A stretch of DNA of 64,000 bases from Algiphilus sp965216485 (GCF_965216485.1 NZ_OZ244162.1:1426001-1490000); one strand, 5' to 3'; shown: positions 34,588 to 43,888, counted from the stretch's first letter. Translations and numbers: made by a program. Notes: generated from the letters alone by a model not told the origin.

Positions 34588-35466
34588 ATGGGAATCTGTA
34601 CGGATCGTAGTGTCATCATCACCGGTGCCGGCGGCGGACTCGGCCGAGCCCACGCCCTGGCGCTGGCGGCCGAAGGGGCCTCGGTTCTGGTCAACGACAT
34701 CAACCGCGAAGCCGCCGAAGCCGTGGTCGCGGAGATCGAGGCCGCAGGCGGGCGTGCGCTTGCCAACAGCGATGACATCACCTCGATGGCGGGCGCACAG
34801 GCCATCGTCGAGGCGGCTGCCACGGCCTTTGGCGATGTCCACGCCGTGGTCAACAATGCCGGCGTGCTGCGCGACCGCATGTTCGCCAGCCTGTCCGAAG
34901 AGGACTGGGATCTGGTCATCAAGGTGCACCTCAAGGGGCATTTCTGCATCACCAGCACCCTGGTGCAGCGCTGGCGCGCGCAGGTCAAGGACAGCGGTCA
35001 GAAGGTGGACGCGCGCATCATCAACACCACCTCCGGTGCCGGTCTGCAGGGCTCCATCGGCCAGAGCAACTACGCCGCGGCCAAGGGCGGCATTGCCACG
35101 CTGACGCTGGTGCAGGCGGCCGAACTCGGACGCTATGGCATTACCGCCAACGCGCTGGCACCGGCGGCGCGGACCGCGATGACCGAAACCGTCTTCGCCG
35201 ATGTCATGAAGAAGCCGGAGGACGGCTTCGATTACTTCGCCCCCGAAAATGTCTCGCCGCTGGTGGTCTGGCTGTGCAGTGCCCAGTCGGCTGGTGTCAG
35301 CGGGCGGGTGTTCGAAGCCGACGGCGGCCGCATCAGCGTGGCCGATGGCTGGCGCACCGGTCCGGTGCGCGACAAGGGCGCGCGCTGGGCGCCGGACGAG
35401 GTTGGTGCCGCCGTGGAGCAGATTCTGTCCGAGGCTACGCCGCCGCAGAAGGTTTACGGCAGCTGA
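34588..35466 (+). CDS. Short-chain dehydrogenase of the steroid cluster (Rv3548c-like)
   Basis: 292 residues. NAD(P)-binding motif is TGAGGGLGRAHALAL; NNAGV follows, then the catalytic Ser (NTTSGAGLQGS) and YAAAKGG (YxxxK). The C-terminal extension AVEQILSEATPPQKVYGS is longer than in simple SDRs and resembles the 3-hydroxyacyl-CoA dehydrogenase part of peroxisomal-type multifunctional enzymes and the KstR2-regulon SDR Rv3548c. A strong GAGGAGGAGG precedes the ATG. Probable role: oxidation of a 3-hydroxyacyl-CoA or ring hydroxyl in HIP breakdown. Confidence 0.82.
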   Translation: MGICTDRSVIITGAGGGLGRAHALALAAEGASVLVNDINREAAEAVVAEIEAAGGRALANSDDITSMAGAQAIVEAAATAFGDVHAVVNNAGVLRDRMFASLSEEDWDLVIKVHLKGHFCITSTLVQRWRAQVKDSGQKVDARIINTTSGAGLQGSIGQSNYAAAKGGIATLTLVQAAELGRYGITANALAPAARTAMTETVFADVMKKPEDGFDYFAPENVSPLVVWLCSAQSAGVSGRVFEADGGRISVADGWRTGPVRDKGARWAPDEVGAAVEQILSEATPPQKVYGS

Positions 35467-35563
35467 AACCCTACCGGGTGGTCACTCGACACTAATCCCT
35501 AAGGATGAAGATGGCGCCGGGTGCCCCCGGAATAATGTCTTCAGTATTTCTGACCGAACCGAC
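35467..35563 (+). other. 97-bp gap inside the steroid cluster
   Basis: No gene. A short CCGGG/CCCGG inverted repeat lies near 35517-35530 and the sequence is less GC-rich than its surroundings (AATAATGTCTTCAGTATTT). It may hold a second promoter for the downstream FadE-FadE-IpdF genes, but no convincing -35/-10 pair was found. No good ribosome binding site precedes the next ATG. Confidence 0.3.
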
Positions 35564-36697
35564 ATGAATCTGGGACTGAGCGAAGACGAGCGCATGATCG
35601 CCGACGCGGCGGCCGACCTTCTCGGTCAGCGCAGCGACAGTGCCTCGGTGCGCGCCTGCATCGAAGGTGAGGGCGGCAGCGATGGCGCGCTCTGGCAACA
35701 GATCGCCGCCGAGCTCGGCTGGTGCGCGGTGGGCATCGATGAAGATTCCGGTGGCATGGGCATGGGCGCACTGACGCAGGCGCTGCTGTTCGAGCAGACC
35801 GGCGCCCATCTTCTGTGTGCGCCCTTCTTCTCCACCATGGCCCTGGGCAGCAATCTGCTGACGCACTGCGCGTCCGAAGCCGCCCGCCTGGCACTGTTGC
35901 CCGCGGTTGCCGAAGGCAGCCTGAGCCTGAGTGCGCCGCTGCCGAGCAACCCCGAATGGACGACGGCCGCCGATCTGCTGCATGCGAGCCCAAGCGATGA
36001 CGGCTGGCGGCTGGAGGGGCAGGTGCAGCGCATTCCGGATGCGGCCTACGTCGACGCCTGTCTGGTCTTTGCGCGTTGCGGCGCGGAGGGTGAGGTCGGG
36101 TTGTTTCGCGTCGACGTCGGTGCGCCGGGCGTCGCCGTGACCATGCACAGCGGCTGGGACGCCACGCGGCGTTTTGGCGGACTGCATGTGAACGGCACGG
36201 TTGCGCAGCGTCTGGACGAGACCCTGGCACCGCAGTCCCTGCACCGTGCCACCGCGATGGCGCGCCTGTTCATGGCGGCAGAGGCCCTGGGGGGCGCCCA
36301 GCGTTGCCTGGACCTGACCACCGCCTATGTCATGGAACGCAAGCAGTTCGGGCGCGCGGTGGGCTCCTTCCAGGCGGTCAAGCACCGCTGTGCGCAGATG
36401 ATGGTGGCCGTGGAGGCCCTGCGCTCTGGCGTCTACGGTGTAGCGCGCCTGTCCGAGCAGGGTGCTGCGGTCGATCAGTTGGCGGCGGAGTGCGCCGCGA
36501 TCCGCCTGCAGGCCGATGAGGCCTTCTTCTTCTGCGCGCAGGAAGCCATCCAGTTGCACGGCGGTGTGGGCTTTACCTGGGAATACGATCCGCATCTGTA
36601 CTTCAAGCGGGCGCAGGCATCGCGCCACTGGCTGGGTGCCCCCGAAGCGCTGGCCGAGGAAGCGGCGGACTACGTACTGAATGAGGTGGCGGCCTGA
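35564..36697 (+). CDS. Acyl-CoA dehydrogenase-like subunit (second divergent FadE)
   Basis: 377 residues from the ATG at 35564; no ribosome binding site is obvious and the frame is open further upstream, but N-terminal alignment (MNLGLSEDERMIADAAADLL) supports this start. It retains MERKQFGRAVGSFQAVKHRCA and HGGVGFTWEYDPHLYFKRAQ of the C-terminal domain, while the mid-domain flavin-contact motif is missing. It overlaps the FadE30-like gene by one base (TGATG), so the two are made together and may form a heteromer. Confidence 0.8.
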   Translation: MNLGLSEDERMIADAAADLLGQRSDSASVRACIEGEGGSDGALWQQIAAELGWCAVGIDEDSGGMGMGALTQALLFEQTGAHLLCAPFFSTMALGSNLLTHCASEAARLALLPAVAEGSLSLSAPLPSNPEWTTAADLLHASPSDDGWRLEGQVQRIPDAAYVDACLVFARCGAEGEVGLFRVDVGAPGVAVTMHSGWDATRRFGGLHVNGTVAQRLDETLAPQSLHRATAMARLFMAAEALGGAQRCLDLTTAYVMERKQFGRAVGSFQAVKHRCAQMMVAVEALRSGVYGVARLSEQGAAVDQLAAECAAIRLQADEAFFFCAQEAIQLHGGVGFTWEYDPHLYFKRAQASRHWLGAPEALAEEAADYVLNEVAA

Positions 36698-37890
36698 TGG
36701 GTGCACCGGAAACCGCGCTGGCGGGCAATCCAGTCGACGACCTTCGACACGCCATCGCGCAGTGGATGGCGGAGCATCTCAGCGGGGAATTCGCCGCGCT
36801 GCGTCATCGGGGCGGACCCGGTGATGAGGGCGCAGATCCCGAGCTGCGCAAGCGCTGGGAACGGGAAATGGCGGCCGGCGGCTGGACCTGTGTCGGCTGG
36901 CCGGAACAATACGGCGGGCGCGGGCTGAGCATTGACGCGCAGGTGGCCTTTCACGAGGAATACGCGCGTGCGGGCGGTCCCGGTCGCATGGGGCATATCG
37001 GCGAAGGCCTGATTGGCCCGACCCTGATCCGCTATGGCACAGAGGCGCAGAAGGCGCGCTTCCTTCCCGGCATTGTCGAGGGGCGCGTGTTCTGGGCGCA
37101 GGGCTATTCCGAGCCCAATGCCGGTTCCGATCTGGCCAATGTGCAGACGCGCTGCTGGCAGTGCGATGACGGCAGCTGGCGCGTCAGCGGCCAGAAGATC
37201 TGGACCTCTCTGGCGCATGAGTCGGACTGGATCTTTGTGGTCGCGCGCAGCGAGCCAGGCTCAAAGGGCCGGCATGGCCTCAGCTTCCTGCTGCTGCCGC
37301 TGGATCAGCCCGGCGTCACCATCCGGCCGATTCGCCAGATCAGCGGCGAAGCCGAATTCAACGAAGTCTTCTTTGACGAGGCGGTGGCCGAGGCCGACGG
37401 TCTGGTCGGCGAAGTCGGCAAGGGCTGGGAAGTGGCCATGGGCCTGCTCGAGATCGAGCGCGGCGTCTCCACCCTCGGTCAGCAGATGCACTTTGCCCAC
37501 GAACTGGGCCTGGTGGTCGAGGTTGCGCGACGCAATGGCGCCGACCGCGATCCGGCCTTCCGCGCGCGTCTGGCTCGCGCCTGGGGCGGTCTGCGCGTGA
37601 TGCGCTACAACGCCCTGCGCATGCTCGCCGGTGGCGATGACCTGAAGCTGGGACGCGAGGCGCTGATCTACAAGTACCACTGGTCGAACTGGCATCGCGA
37701 CCTCGGCAAGCTGGCCATGGATGCGCTGGGTCCGGAGGCGGATACGCCGTCGGACGACCCGGCTGTGCGCCGCCTGCAGCAGATCTTCTTCTTCTCACGC
37801 GCCGACACCATCTATGCCGGCAGCAACGAGATTCAACTCAACCTGATCGCCGAGCGCGGTTTGGGTCTGCCGCGCGAGCCGCGCGGCTAG
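36697..37890 (+). CDS. fadE30: FadE30-like acyl-CoA dehydrogenase (first HIP-CoA dehydrogenation)
   Basis: 397 residues. Strings shared with mycobacterial FadE30 (Rv3560c) are HLSGEFAALRHRGGPGDEG, GWPEQYGGRGLS, WAQGYSEPNAGSDLANVQT, KIWTSLAHESDW, FNEVFFDEA, ERGVSTLGQQ and RADTIYAGSNEIQ. FadE30 introduces the double bond in the propionyl side chain of HIP-CoA. The neighbouring IpdF-like gene repeats the Rv3559c-Rv3560c arrangement, which supports the call. The YEGT position is YAGS, as in the mycobacterial protein's YGGS. Confidence 0.85.
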   Translation: MGAPETALAGNPVDDLRHAIAQWMAEHLSGEFAALRHRGGPGDEGADPELRKRWEREMAAGGWTCVGWPEQYGGRGLSIDAQVAFHEEYARAGGPGRMGHIGEGLIGPTLIRYGTEAQKARFLPGIVEGRVFWAQGYSEPNAGSDLANVQTRCWQCDDGSWRVSGQKIWTSLAHESDWIFVVARSEPGSKGRHGLSFLLLPLDQPGVTIRPIRQISGEAEFNEVFFDEAVAEADGLVGEVGKGWEVAMGLLEIERGVSTLGQQMHFAHELGLVVEVARRNGADRDPAFRARLARAWGGLRVMRYNALRMLAGGDDLKLGREALIYKYHWSNWHRDLGKLAMDALGPEADTPSDDPAVRRLQQIFFFSRADTIYAGSNEIQLNLIAERGLGLPREPRG

Positions 37891-37938
37891 GCCCTTCGCC
37901 ATGACTCGGTGTCACGCGATACAAGGAGTTCGCGCACG

Positions 37939-38724
37939 ATGAATGCGCCCCCCGACTATGTGCCCGCGCACGGTCTGCTGCAGGGTCATTCCGCGCTGAT
38001 CACGGCGGCGGCCGGTGGCGGTATCGGTTTCGCCACCGCCCAGCGTGTGCTGGAGGAAGGGGTGCGCGCGCTCATGATTGCCGACATCCACGAGCGTCGG
38101 TTGAACGAAGCCGTGGAGCGGCTGCAAGCCGCATTTCCGGACGCCAAGGTGGCGGGCCAGCTGGCCAACGTCACCGACGAAGCCCAGGTGCAGGCGCTGG
38201 TCGAGGCGGCCGAAGCGCATTGCGATGGCGTCGACGTGCTGGTCAACAATGCCGGCCTGGGTGGCAGCTGCCGCGTGGTCGACATGAAGGACGAGGACTG
38301 GCAGCGGGTGCTGGATGTCACCCTGACCGGCACCTTCCGCATGACGCGCGCCATGCTGCGTTTCATGCAGCCGCGCGGACGCGGCGCCATCGTCAACAAC
38401 GCCTCGGTGCTGGGCTGGCGCGCGCAGAAGGAACAGGCGCACTACGCCGCCGCCAAGGCGGGCGTCATGGCCTTTACCCGCTGCAGCGCGCTGGAAGCCG
38501 CCGAATACGGTATCCGCATCAACGCCGTGGCGCCGTCGATTGCCTTTCACGATCACCTGCGCAAGAGCGCGCCGCAGGCGCTGCTCGAACAGCTCGCCAG
38601 CCGCGAGGCCTTCGGGCGCGCGGCCGAGTGCTGGGAGATCGCCAACTGCATCGTGATGCTGGCCTCGGACTACAGTTCCTATCTGGTGGGCGAAGTGCTG
38701 TCCGCCTCCAGTCAACACCCCTGA
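37939..38724 (+). CDS. ipdF: IpdF-like short-chain dehydrogenase
   Basis: 261 residues from the ATG at 37939, which has AAGGAG 11-16 bp upstream; an earlier GTG is rejected. The cofactor loop reads ITAAAGGGIGFATAQRVL, where Thr-Ala-Ala-Ala replaces the usual TGG, a feature shared with mycobacterial IpdF (Rv3559c). NNAGLGG, NNASVLGWRAQ (catalytic Ser) and YAAAKAG (YxxxK) follow. IpdF oxidises the C5 hydroxyl of HIP-derived CoA esters. Together with the preceding fadE30 this forms the early HIP steps. Confidence 0.83.
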   Translation: MNAPPDYVPAHGLLQGHSALITAAAGGGIGFATAQRVLEEGVRALMIADIHERRLNEAVERLQAAFPDAKVAGQLANVTDEAQVQALVEAAEAHCDGVDVLVNNAGLGGSCRVVDMKDEDWQRVLDVTLTGTFRMTRAMLRFMQPRGRGAIVNNASVLGWRAQKEQAHYAAAKAGVMAFTRCSALEAAEYGIRINAVAPSIAFHDHLRKSAPQALLEQLASREAFGRAAECWEIANCIVMLASDYSSYLVGEVLSASSQHP

Positions 38725-38736
38725 TCGCAGAGATTC

Positions 38737-39195
38737 ATGGCCACCGTTCTTGATTCCGCCGACGCCATCCAAGCCGCTACCGGGCAGACGCTGGGCACCA
38801 GCGCCTGGGTGCAGATTGCGCAGGAGCGCATCAACACCTTCGCCGACGCCACCGATGACCATCAGTGGATTCATGTCGACCCCGAGCGCGCCAAGGAGGG
38901 CCCCTTTGGTGCCCCCATCGCGCACGGCTATCTGACGCTGTCGCTGGTCAGCCGCTTCCTGCCCGAGATCATCGAAGTGCGCGGCATGCGCATGGGTGTG
39001 AACTACGGTTGCAACAAGGTGCGCTTTCCGAACGTGGTGAAAGCGGGGGCACGCATTCGCGGCCACGGCGAGATGCTGGAAGCCGAACTCACCAAGGACG
39101 GCGGCGTGCAGGCCGTGATCCGCGTCACGGTGGAAATCGAAGGTGAGGATCGTCCCGCCTGCGTCGCCGACACCATCAGTCGCTATTACTTCTAA
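38737..39195 (+). CDS. MaoC-like (R)-specific enoyl-CoA hydratase
   Basis: 152 residues, single hot-dog fold. The hydratase motif is present: FADATDDHQWIHVDPERA with the catalytic Asp and His, then GAPIAHGYLTLSL. The length fits single-domain PhaJ/MaoC hydratases. It probably adds water to an enoyl-CoA in HIP side-chain or ring beta-oxidation, between the FadE30 and SDR steps. Gaps are 12 bp to the IpdF-like gene and 6 bp to the thiolase. Confidence 0.86.
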   Translation: MATVLDSADAIQAATGQTLGTSAWVQIAQERINTFADATDDHQWIHVDPERAKEGPFGAPIAHGYLTLSLVSRFLPEIIEVRGMRMGVNYGCNKVRFPNVVKAGARIRGHGEMLEAELTKDGGVQAVIRVTVEIEGEDRPACVADTISRYYF

Positions 39196-39201
39196 GGCTC
39201 T

Positions 39202-40413
39202 ATGTCCATGCAAGAAGCTGCCATCGTTTCCGTCGCGCGCACGCCCATCGCCAAGGCCTACCGCGGTGCCTTCAACGACACCGAAGCGCCGGTCCTGGGC
39301 GGCCATGTGCTGCGCGCCTGCGTGGAGCGTGCCGGCGTCGATGCCGAGAAGGTGGATGACGTCATCATGGGTGCCGCCGCGCAGCAGGGCACGCAGGGCT
39401 ACAACCTGGGCCGGCTGTGCGTCTACACGGCCGGTTTTCCGCAGCGCGTGTCCGGCATGACGCTGGACCGGCAGTGCTCTTCAGGTCTGATGAGTATCGC
39501 CATTGCCGCCAAGAACATCATGACCGGCGAGCAGGACATCGTGCTGGGGGGCGGACTGGAGTCGATCTCGCTGACCCAGAACGCCCACAAGAACAGCCAT
39601 CGTCTGGTGTCGGAGGCTGTCATCGCGCAGGAGCCGGGCGCCTACATTCCGATGATCGAGACCGCCGAGCTGGTGGCCAGCCGCTACGGCATCTCGCGCG
39701 AGGCGCAGGACGCCTATGCCCTGCAGAGCCAGCAGCGCACGGCCGCGGCGCAGGAAGCCGGTCGCTTCGACGACGAGATCGTGCCGCTGACCACACGCAA
39801 GCAGCTCTTCGACAAGGACAAGCAGCCCGCCGGTTTCGAGACGGTGACGCTTGCCAAGGACGAAGGCAACCGCGCCGACACCACGCTGGAAAGCCTGTCG
39901 GCGCTCAAGCCGGTATGGAAGAACGGCAAGTGGGTGGAGCAGGGCCAGTTCATCACGGCGGGCAATGCCTCCCAGCTCTCGGATGGCGCCGCCGCCGCGC
40001 TGCTCATGCGGCGCGACATGGCAGAAAGCCATGGCCTGGAGGTGCTGGGCCTGTACCGCGGGGTGGCGGTGGCGGGCTGTGCGCCCGAGGAAATGGGCAT
40101 CGGCCCGGTCTTTGCCGTGCCCAAGCTGCTGCAGCGCCATGGTCTCAAGGTCGAGGACATCGGCCTCTGGGAGCTGAACGAGGCCTTCGCCAGTCAGGTG
40201 CTGTACTGCCGGGATACGCTCGGCATCGACAACGACAAGCTCAATGTGAACGGGGGTGCCATTTCCATCGGCCATCCCTTTGGTATGTCCGGCGCGCGCA
40301 TGGTGGCGCACGCCTTGATCGAGGGGCGGCGTCGTGGCGTGCGCTATGTCGTCGTCACGATGTGTATCGGTGGGGGAATGGGAGCCGCTGGCCTGTTCGA
40401 GATCCCCGGCTAG
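39202..40413 (+). CDS. Acetyl-CoA acyltransferase (FadA5-like thiolase)
   Basis: 403 residues with the complete thiolase catalytic set: Cys92 (LDRQCSSGLMS), the His of SIGHPFGMSG, and the second Cys of TMCIGGGMGAAG. NEAFASQVLYCRDTL is the NEAF loop. It falls in the degradative thiolase branch that includes FadA5 of steroid side-chain degradation. It is the last gene of the ring-degradation operon; a hairpin follows. It may cleave 3-oxo-steroid side-chain CoA or HIP-derived 3-oxoacyl-CoA. Confidence 0.86.
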   Translation: MSMQEAAIVSVARTPIAKAYRGAFNDTEAPVLGGHVLRACVERAGVDAEKVDDVIMGAAAQQGTQGYNLGRLCVYTAGFPQRVSGMTLDRQCSSGLMSIAIAAKNIMTGEQDIVLGGGLESISLTQNAHKNSHRLVSEAVIAQEPGAYIPMIETAELVASRYGISREAQDAYALQSQQRTAAAQEAGRFDDEIVPLTTRKQLFDKDKQPAGFETVTLAKDEGNRADTTLESLSALKPVWKNGKWVEQGQFITAGNASQLSDGAAAALLMRRDMAESHGLEVLGLYRGVAVAGCAPEEMGIGPVFAVPKLLQRHGLKVEDIGLWELNEAFASQVLYCRDTLGIDNDKLNVNGGAISIGHPFGMSGARMVAHALIEGRRRGVRYVVVTMCIGGGMGAAGLFEIPG

Positions 40414-40421
40414 ACGCGCGT

Positions 40422-40444
40422 CCGGCGTGCATTTCGCACGCCGG
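40422..40444 (+). terminator. Perfect hairpin after the FadA5-like gene
   Basis: CCGGCGTGC, loop ATTTC, GCACGCCGG: nine matched pairs beginning 9 bp behind the thiolase stop. No T-run follows. Its position at the end of the catabolic gene block, before the YCF48/RND genes, suggests a transcription unit boundary. Confidence 0.5.
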
Positions 40445-40496
40445 CGGTCATGAATCCGGCGGTGAATGAGACCGGAATCTTGGAGGAGAACACAGC

Positions 40497-41534
40497 ATGC
40501 AGCAGACTGTAGGAACGAGCGGAGGCGGACGGCCGCGCGGACGCGTGCGCGACGGTTGGCCGTCGCTGATCTTTGCCGTGCTGGTGATTGGCGGCTTCAT
40601 CTACGCCTTTTCGCCCCGTAGTCTTCCGGACTTCCCGGAAACCCAGCTGCAGGCGCATCAGCTCCTGATCAACGGTCTGGCCCGCGTCGACGGGCGCTAT
40701 ATGGCCGGAGGCGCTAAGGGCCGCATTCTGCTCAACGATGCGCCGCCCGGACCGTGGCGCAACGCCGAGGTGGGGACCACCGAGGGCTCGCCGGTGACGC
40801 GCATCGTGCCGACCGGAGGGCAGCGCGTCTTTGCCGTGGGCCACAACCTCATGATCCTGCGCAGCGACGATGCCGGCGCGCGCTGGGAGAACGTGCATAT
40901 CGATCTCGATATACCGGAGCCGCTGCTCGACATCGCTGCAACCCCGGATGGCGAGCGGCTGGTGGCCATTGGCGGCTTTGGCCAGTACCTGGTCTCCGAC
41001 GATGGGGGCGAAAGCTGGCAGTCGCGGCAGGTGGAGGCCTTCAGCGGCAGCCATCTCAATGACCTGCTGGTGACCGAGACTGGCACCATGCTGATCGCCG
41101 CCGAACGCGGCTTGATGCTGCGTTCGCGCGACCGCGGTGAGACCTGGTCGACCCTCGACTTCGACTATCCCGGTTCGATGTTCGGCGGCCTGCATCTGGG
41201 CGGTACGAACTGGCTGGTCTTTGGCATGCGCGGTCATGCCTTCCTCAGCCGCGACGACGGCGACACCTGGCAGGCGCTCGACACCGGCATCGAGGACTCG
41301 CTCTTCGATGGCGCCCGCCTCGACGACGGCCGTGTTGTGCTGGTCGGCTCGATGCAGACGGTGGTCGTGGCCGAGCCGGGTGAGTGGCGCTTCACCCGCG
41401 CCATTCCCACCAAGCAGGGCACCTTCTCGACGGTGCTGCCGCTGTCCGGCGACCGCGTTCTGGTCGGCGGAGAGCCCGGCGCCCATGTGGTGAACCTCGC
41501 CGACGGCAGCATTACCCCGGCCGGAGGAAACTGA
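40497..41534 (+). CDS. YCF48/HCF136-like BNR-repeat protein, membrane anchored
   Basis: 345 residues. An N-terminal hydrophobic helix (about residues 20-40, SLIFAVLVIGGFIYAF) acts as anchor, then a beta-propeller with repeated BNR/Asp-box-like turns: SDDAGARWENV, SDDGGESWQSR, SRDRGETWSTL, SRDDGDTWQAL. Family members help assembly of membrane complexes; in proteobacteria the gene is often next to an RND transporter gene, as here, where the stop overlaps the RND start by one base. It is probably a periplasmic partner of that transporter. TTGGAGGAG precedes the ATG. Confidence 0.83.
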   Translation: MQQTVGTSGGGRPRGRVRDGWPSLIFAVLVIGGFIYAFSPRSLPDFPETQLQAHQLLINGLARVDGRYMAGGAKGRILLNDAPPGPWRNAEVGTTEGSPVTRIVPTGGQRVFAVGHNLMILRSDDAGARWENVHIDLDIPEPLLDIAATPDGERLVAIGGFGQYLVSDDGGESWQSRQVEAFSGSHLNDLLVTETGTMLIAAERGLMLRSRDRGETWSTLDFDYPGSMFGGLHLGGTNWLVFGMRGHAFLSRDDGDTWQALDTGIEDSLFDGARLDDGRVVLVGSMQTVVVAEPGEWRFTRAIPTKQGTFSTVLPLSGDRVLVGGEPGAHVVNLADGSITPAGGN

Positions 41535-43888
41535 TGCAACGCGATACGAATTCCCTGGTCGACCGCACAGGCGCCTTCATCGTCAACTGGCGCCGCTCGC
41601 TGTCCATTCTGTTCCTGATGGTGACGGTGGCACTGGGTTTCAGTGCCTCGCGCATTCAGCTCGACCCCGGCTTCCTGAAGCTCATCCCGGTGAACCATCC
41701 CTACATGGACACCATGATGGAGTACATGGACGACTTCTCCGGCGCCAACCGGATTCTCGTCAATCTCCGCTGGAAGGGTGAGGGGGACATCTACAACAAG
41801 GAGTTCCTGACGGCGCTGGAGGAAGCCACCGACGCGGTGTTCTTCATTCCGGGCATCAACCGCACCACCGTGTCCTCGCTGTTCACGCCGGACACGATCT
41901 ACATCGAGGTGACGGAGTACGGCTTCCGTGGTGAGCCGGTCATCCCGGCACGCTTCTCGGGCACCCCCGAGCAGCTGGAGAAGGTCCGCCACAACGTCGA
42001 GCACTCGGGACAGATCGGCCAGCTCGTCGCCAACAACCAGAAAGGGGCGATGATCCAGGCCGACCTGCTGGAACGCGGCGAGAACGGCGAGCGGGTCGAC
42101 TACTGGGAGGTGCAGAAGCAGCTGGCGGATCTGCGCGACAACTTCGAGAACGAGAATATCGAGGTCAATGTCATCGGCTTCGCGCGGCTGCTGGGCGATG
42201 TCATCGAAGGCCTGTTGGGCGTCATTGCCTTCTTCGCGCTGGCCTTCGTGCTGACGATGATTCTGCTGTGGCTGTACACGCGCTCCATGCGTATCACGCT
42301 GGTGGCCACCTTCGTGGCGGCGCTGCCGGTGCTGTGGTTGATCGGCGTCCTGCCATTGATCGGCTACGGCATCGACCCGATGTCGATTCTGGTGCCTTTC
42401 CTCATCTTCGCCATTGGCGTGTCGCACGCGGTGCAGATGACCAGCGCCTGGCGACTGGAGATTCTGGCGGGGGCGGATTCCAAGACCGCCGCCCAGAACG
42501 CCTTCACCCGCCTGTTCGTCCCCGGCACCGTGGCCTTGCTCACCGAGGCGCTGGGCTTTGGCGTGATCATGCTGATCGACATTCCCATCGTGCATGAGCT
42601 CGGCATCACGGCCAGCATCGGCGTGCTGCTGATGATCATCACCAACAAGATGATCCTGCCGATTCTGCTGTCGCATCTGCAGCTGGAGCAGCGCAGCATC
42701 GACCGCGCCGATGCTTCGGATTCGCGCGCGGTGGAGCGCATGATGCGCGCTGTGTCGGTGTGTGCCACACCGCACGGGGCGCGCTGGGTGCTGCTGGTCA
42801 GCGTCGTGCTGCTGGCCACGAGCACCTGGCTGTCGAGGGATCTGGTGATCGGCGATACCGGCACCGGCGCGCCCGAGCTGCATGAGGACTCCCGCTACAA
42901 CTACGACGGCCGGGTGATCTCCGAGACCTACGACGTCGGCACCGACATTCTCTCGGTGATCGTGGAGGCGCCCGAATTCCAGGGCGATTCCTGCCTGCAC
43001 TATCCGGTGATGGATGCCGTCGACCGCTTCGAGATGCACATGCGTGGCGTCTCGGGCGTGCGCTCGGTGGTCAGCGTGGGCGGTGTCACCAAGCGCGTCA
43101 TCGGTGCCTTCAACGAAGGCAACCCGCGCTGGCAGGCGCTGGCGCGCAGCCAGGCAGGCATGTCGGTGGGTTCGCGCGGCTTCGATCCGCAGCTGGGCCT
43201 GAATGCGGAAGCGTGCCGCGCCATCCAGGTGCTGGTCTTCATGGATGACCACGAGGGCGAGAATGTGGCCCACGCCGTCAACGAAGCCAAGCAGTTCATC
43301 GACAGCAACAGCACGGAGGGCGTGACCTTCCGACTGGCCAGCGGCAACGTCGGGGTCATGGCGGCCACCAACGAAGCCGTGGCCGAGGCCGAGGCGCGCA
43401 TGCTGCTTGCCATCTTCGGCGCGCTGCTGCTGTTCTGCCTGCTTTCCTTCCGCTCGTGGATCGCGTCGCTGTGCGTGCTGGTGCCGCTGGCCATGGTCTG
43501 TGTCTTTGCCAATGCGCTGATGGCGGTGCTGGGCATCGGCCTGAAGACAGCCACCCTGCCGGTGATCGCCCTCGGCGTCGGCGTGGGTATCGACTACGGC
43601 CTGTATCTCTACGAGCGCATCCAGCACCACATGGGCGAGGGCAGCGACTTCCGTACCGCCTTCGAGCACGGCATGCGTGAACGCGGCGCCGCCATCGTCT
43701 TTACGGCCATGACCATGGCGATCGGCGTGGCCACTTGGACCATGTCGGCGCTCAAGTTCCAGGCCGACATGGGGCTGCTGCTGGCCTTCATGTTCTTGGT
43801 CAACATGCTGGGTGCGATCTGCCTGCTTCCTGCGCTGGGGACCTGGTTCTTCCGCGATAAGTCACGTGCTGCGGGCTCGTCCGTATAG
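41534..43888 (+). CDS. RND-superfamily transporter (MMPL/HpnN-type)
   Basis: 784 residues. The internal duplication expected for RND proteins is seen: a membrane helix near residue 20-40, a periplasmic loop, five helices (VIEGLLGVIAFFALAFVLTM to TNKMILPILLSHL), then a second helix-loop-five helices set ending in MFLVNMLGAICLLPALGTWF. The length, near 780, fits the MMPL/SSD-like subgroup that moves lipids or hydrophobic molecules rather than the 1000-residue drug pumps. No membrane-fusion protein gene is adjacent. Coupling to the YCF48 gene and location beside steroid genes suggest transport of hydrophobic substrate or lipid (inference). Confidence 0.86.
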   Translation: MQRDTNSLVDRTGAFIVNWRRSLSILFLMVTVALGFSASRIQLDPGFLKLIPVNHPYMDTMMEYMDDFSGANRILVNLRWKGEGDIYNKEFLTALEEATDAVFFIPGINRTTVSSLFTPDTIYIEVTEYGFRGEPVIPARFSGTPEQLEKVRHNVEHSGQIGQLVANNQKGAMIQADLLERGENGERVDYWEVQKQLADLRDNFENENIEVNVIGFARLLGDVIEGLLGVIAFFALAFVLTMILLWLYTRSMRITLVATFVAALPVLWLIGVLPLIGYGIDPMSILVPFLIFAIGVSHAVQMTSAWRLEILAGADSKTAAQNAFTRLFVPGTVALLTEALGFGVIMLIDIPIVHELGITASIGVLLMIITNKMILPILLSHLQLEQRSIDRADASDSRAVERMMRAVSVCATPHGARWVLLVSVVLLATSTWLSRDLVIGDTGTGAPELHEDSRYNYDGRVISETYDVGTDILSVIVEAPEFQGDSCLHYPVMDAVDRFEMHMRGVSGVRSVVSVGGVTKRVIGAFNEGNPRWQALARSQAGMSVGSRGFDPQLGLNAEACRAIQVLVFMDDHEGENVAHAVNEAKQFIDSNSTEGVTFRLASGNVGVMAATNEAVAEAEARMLLAIFGALLLFCLLSFRSWIASLCVLVPLAMVCVFANALMAVLGIGLKTATLPVIALGVGVGIDYGLYLYERIQHHMGEGSDFRTAFEHGMRERGAAIVFTAMTMAIGVATWTMSALKFQADMGLLLAFMFLVNMLGAICLLPALGTWFFRDKSRAAGSSV

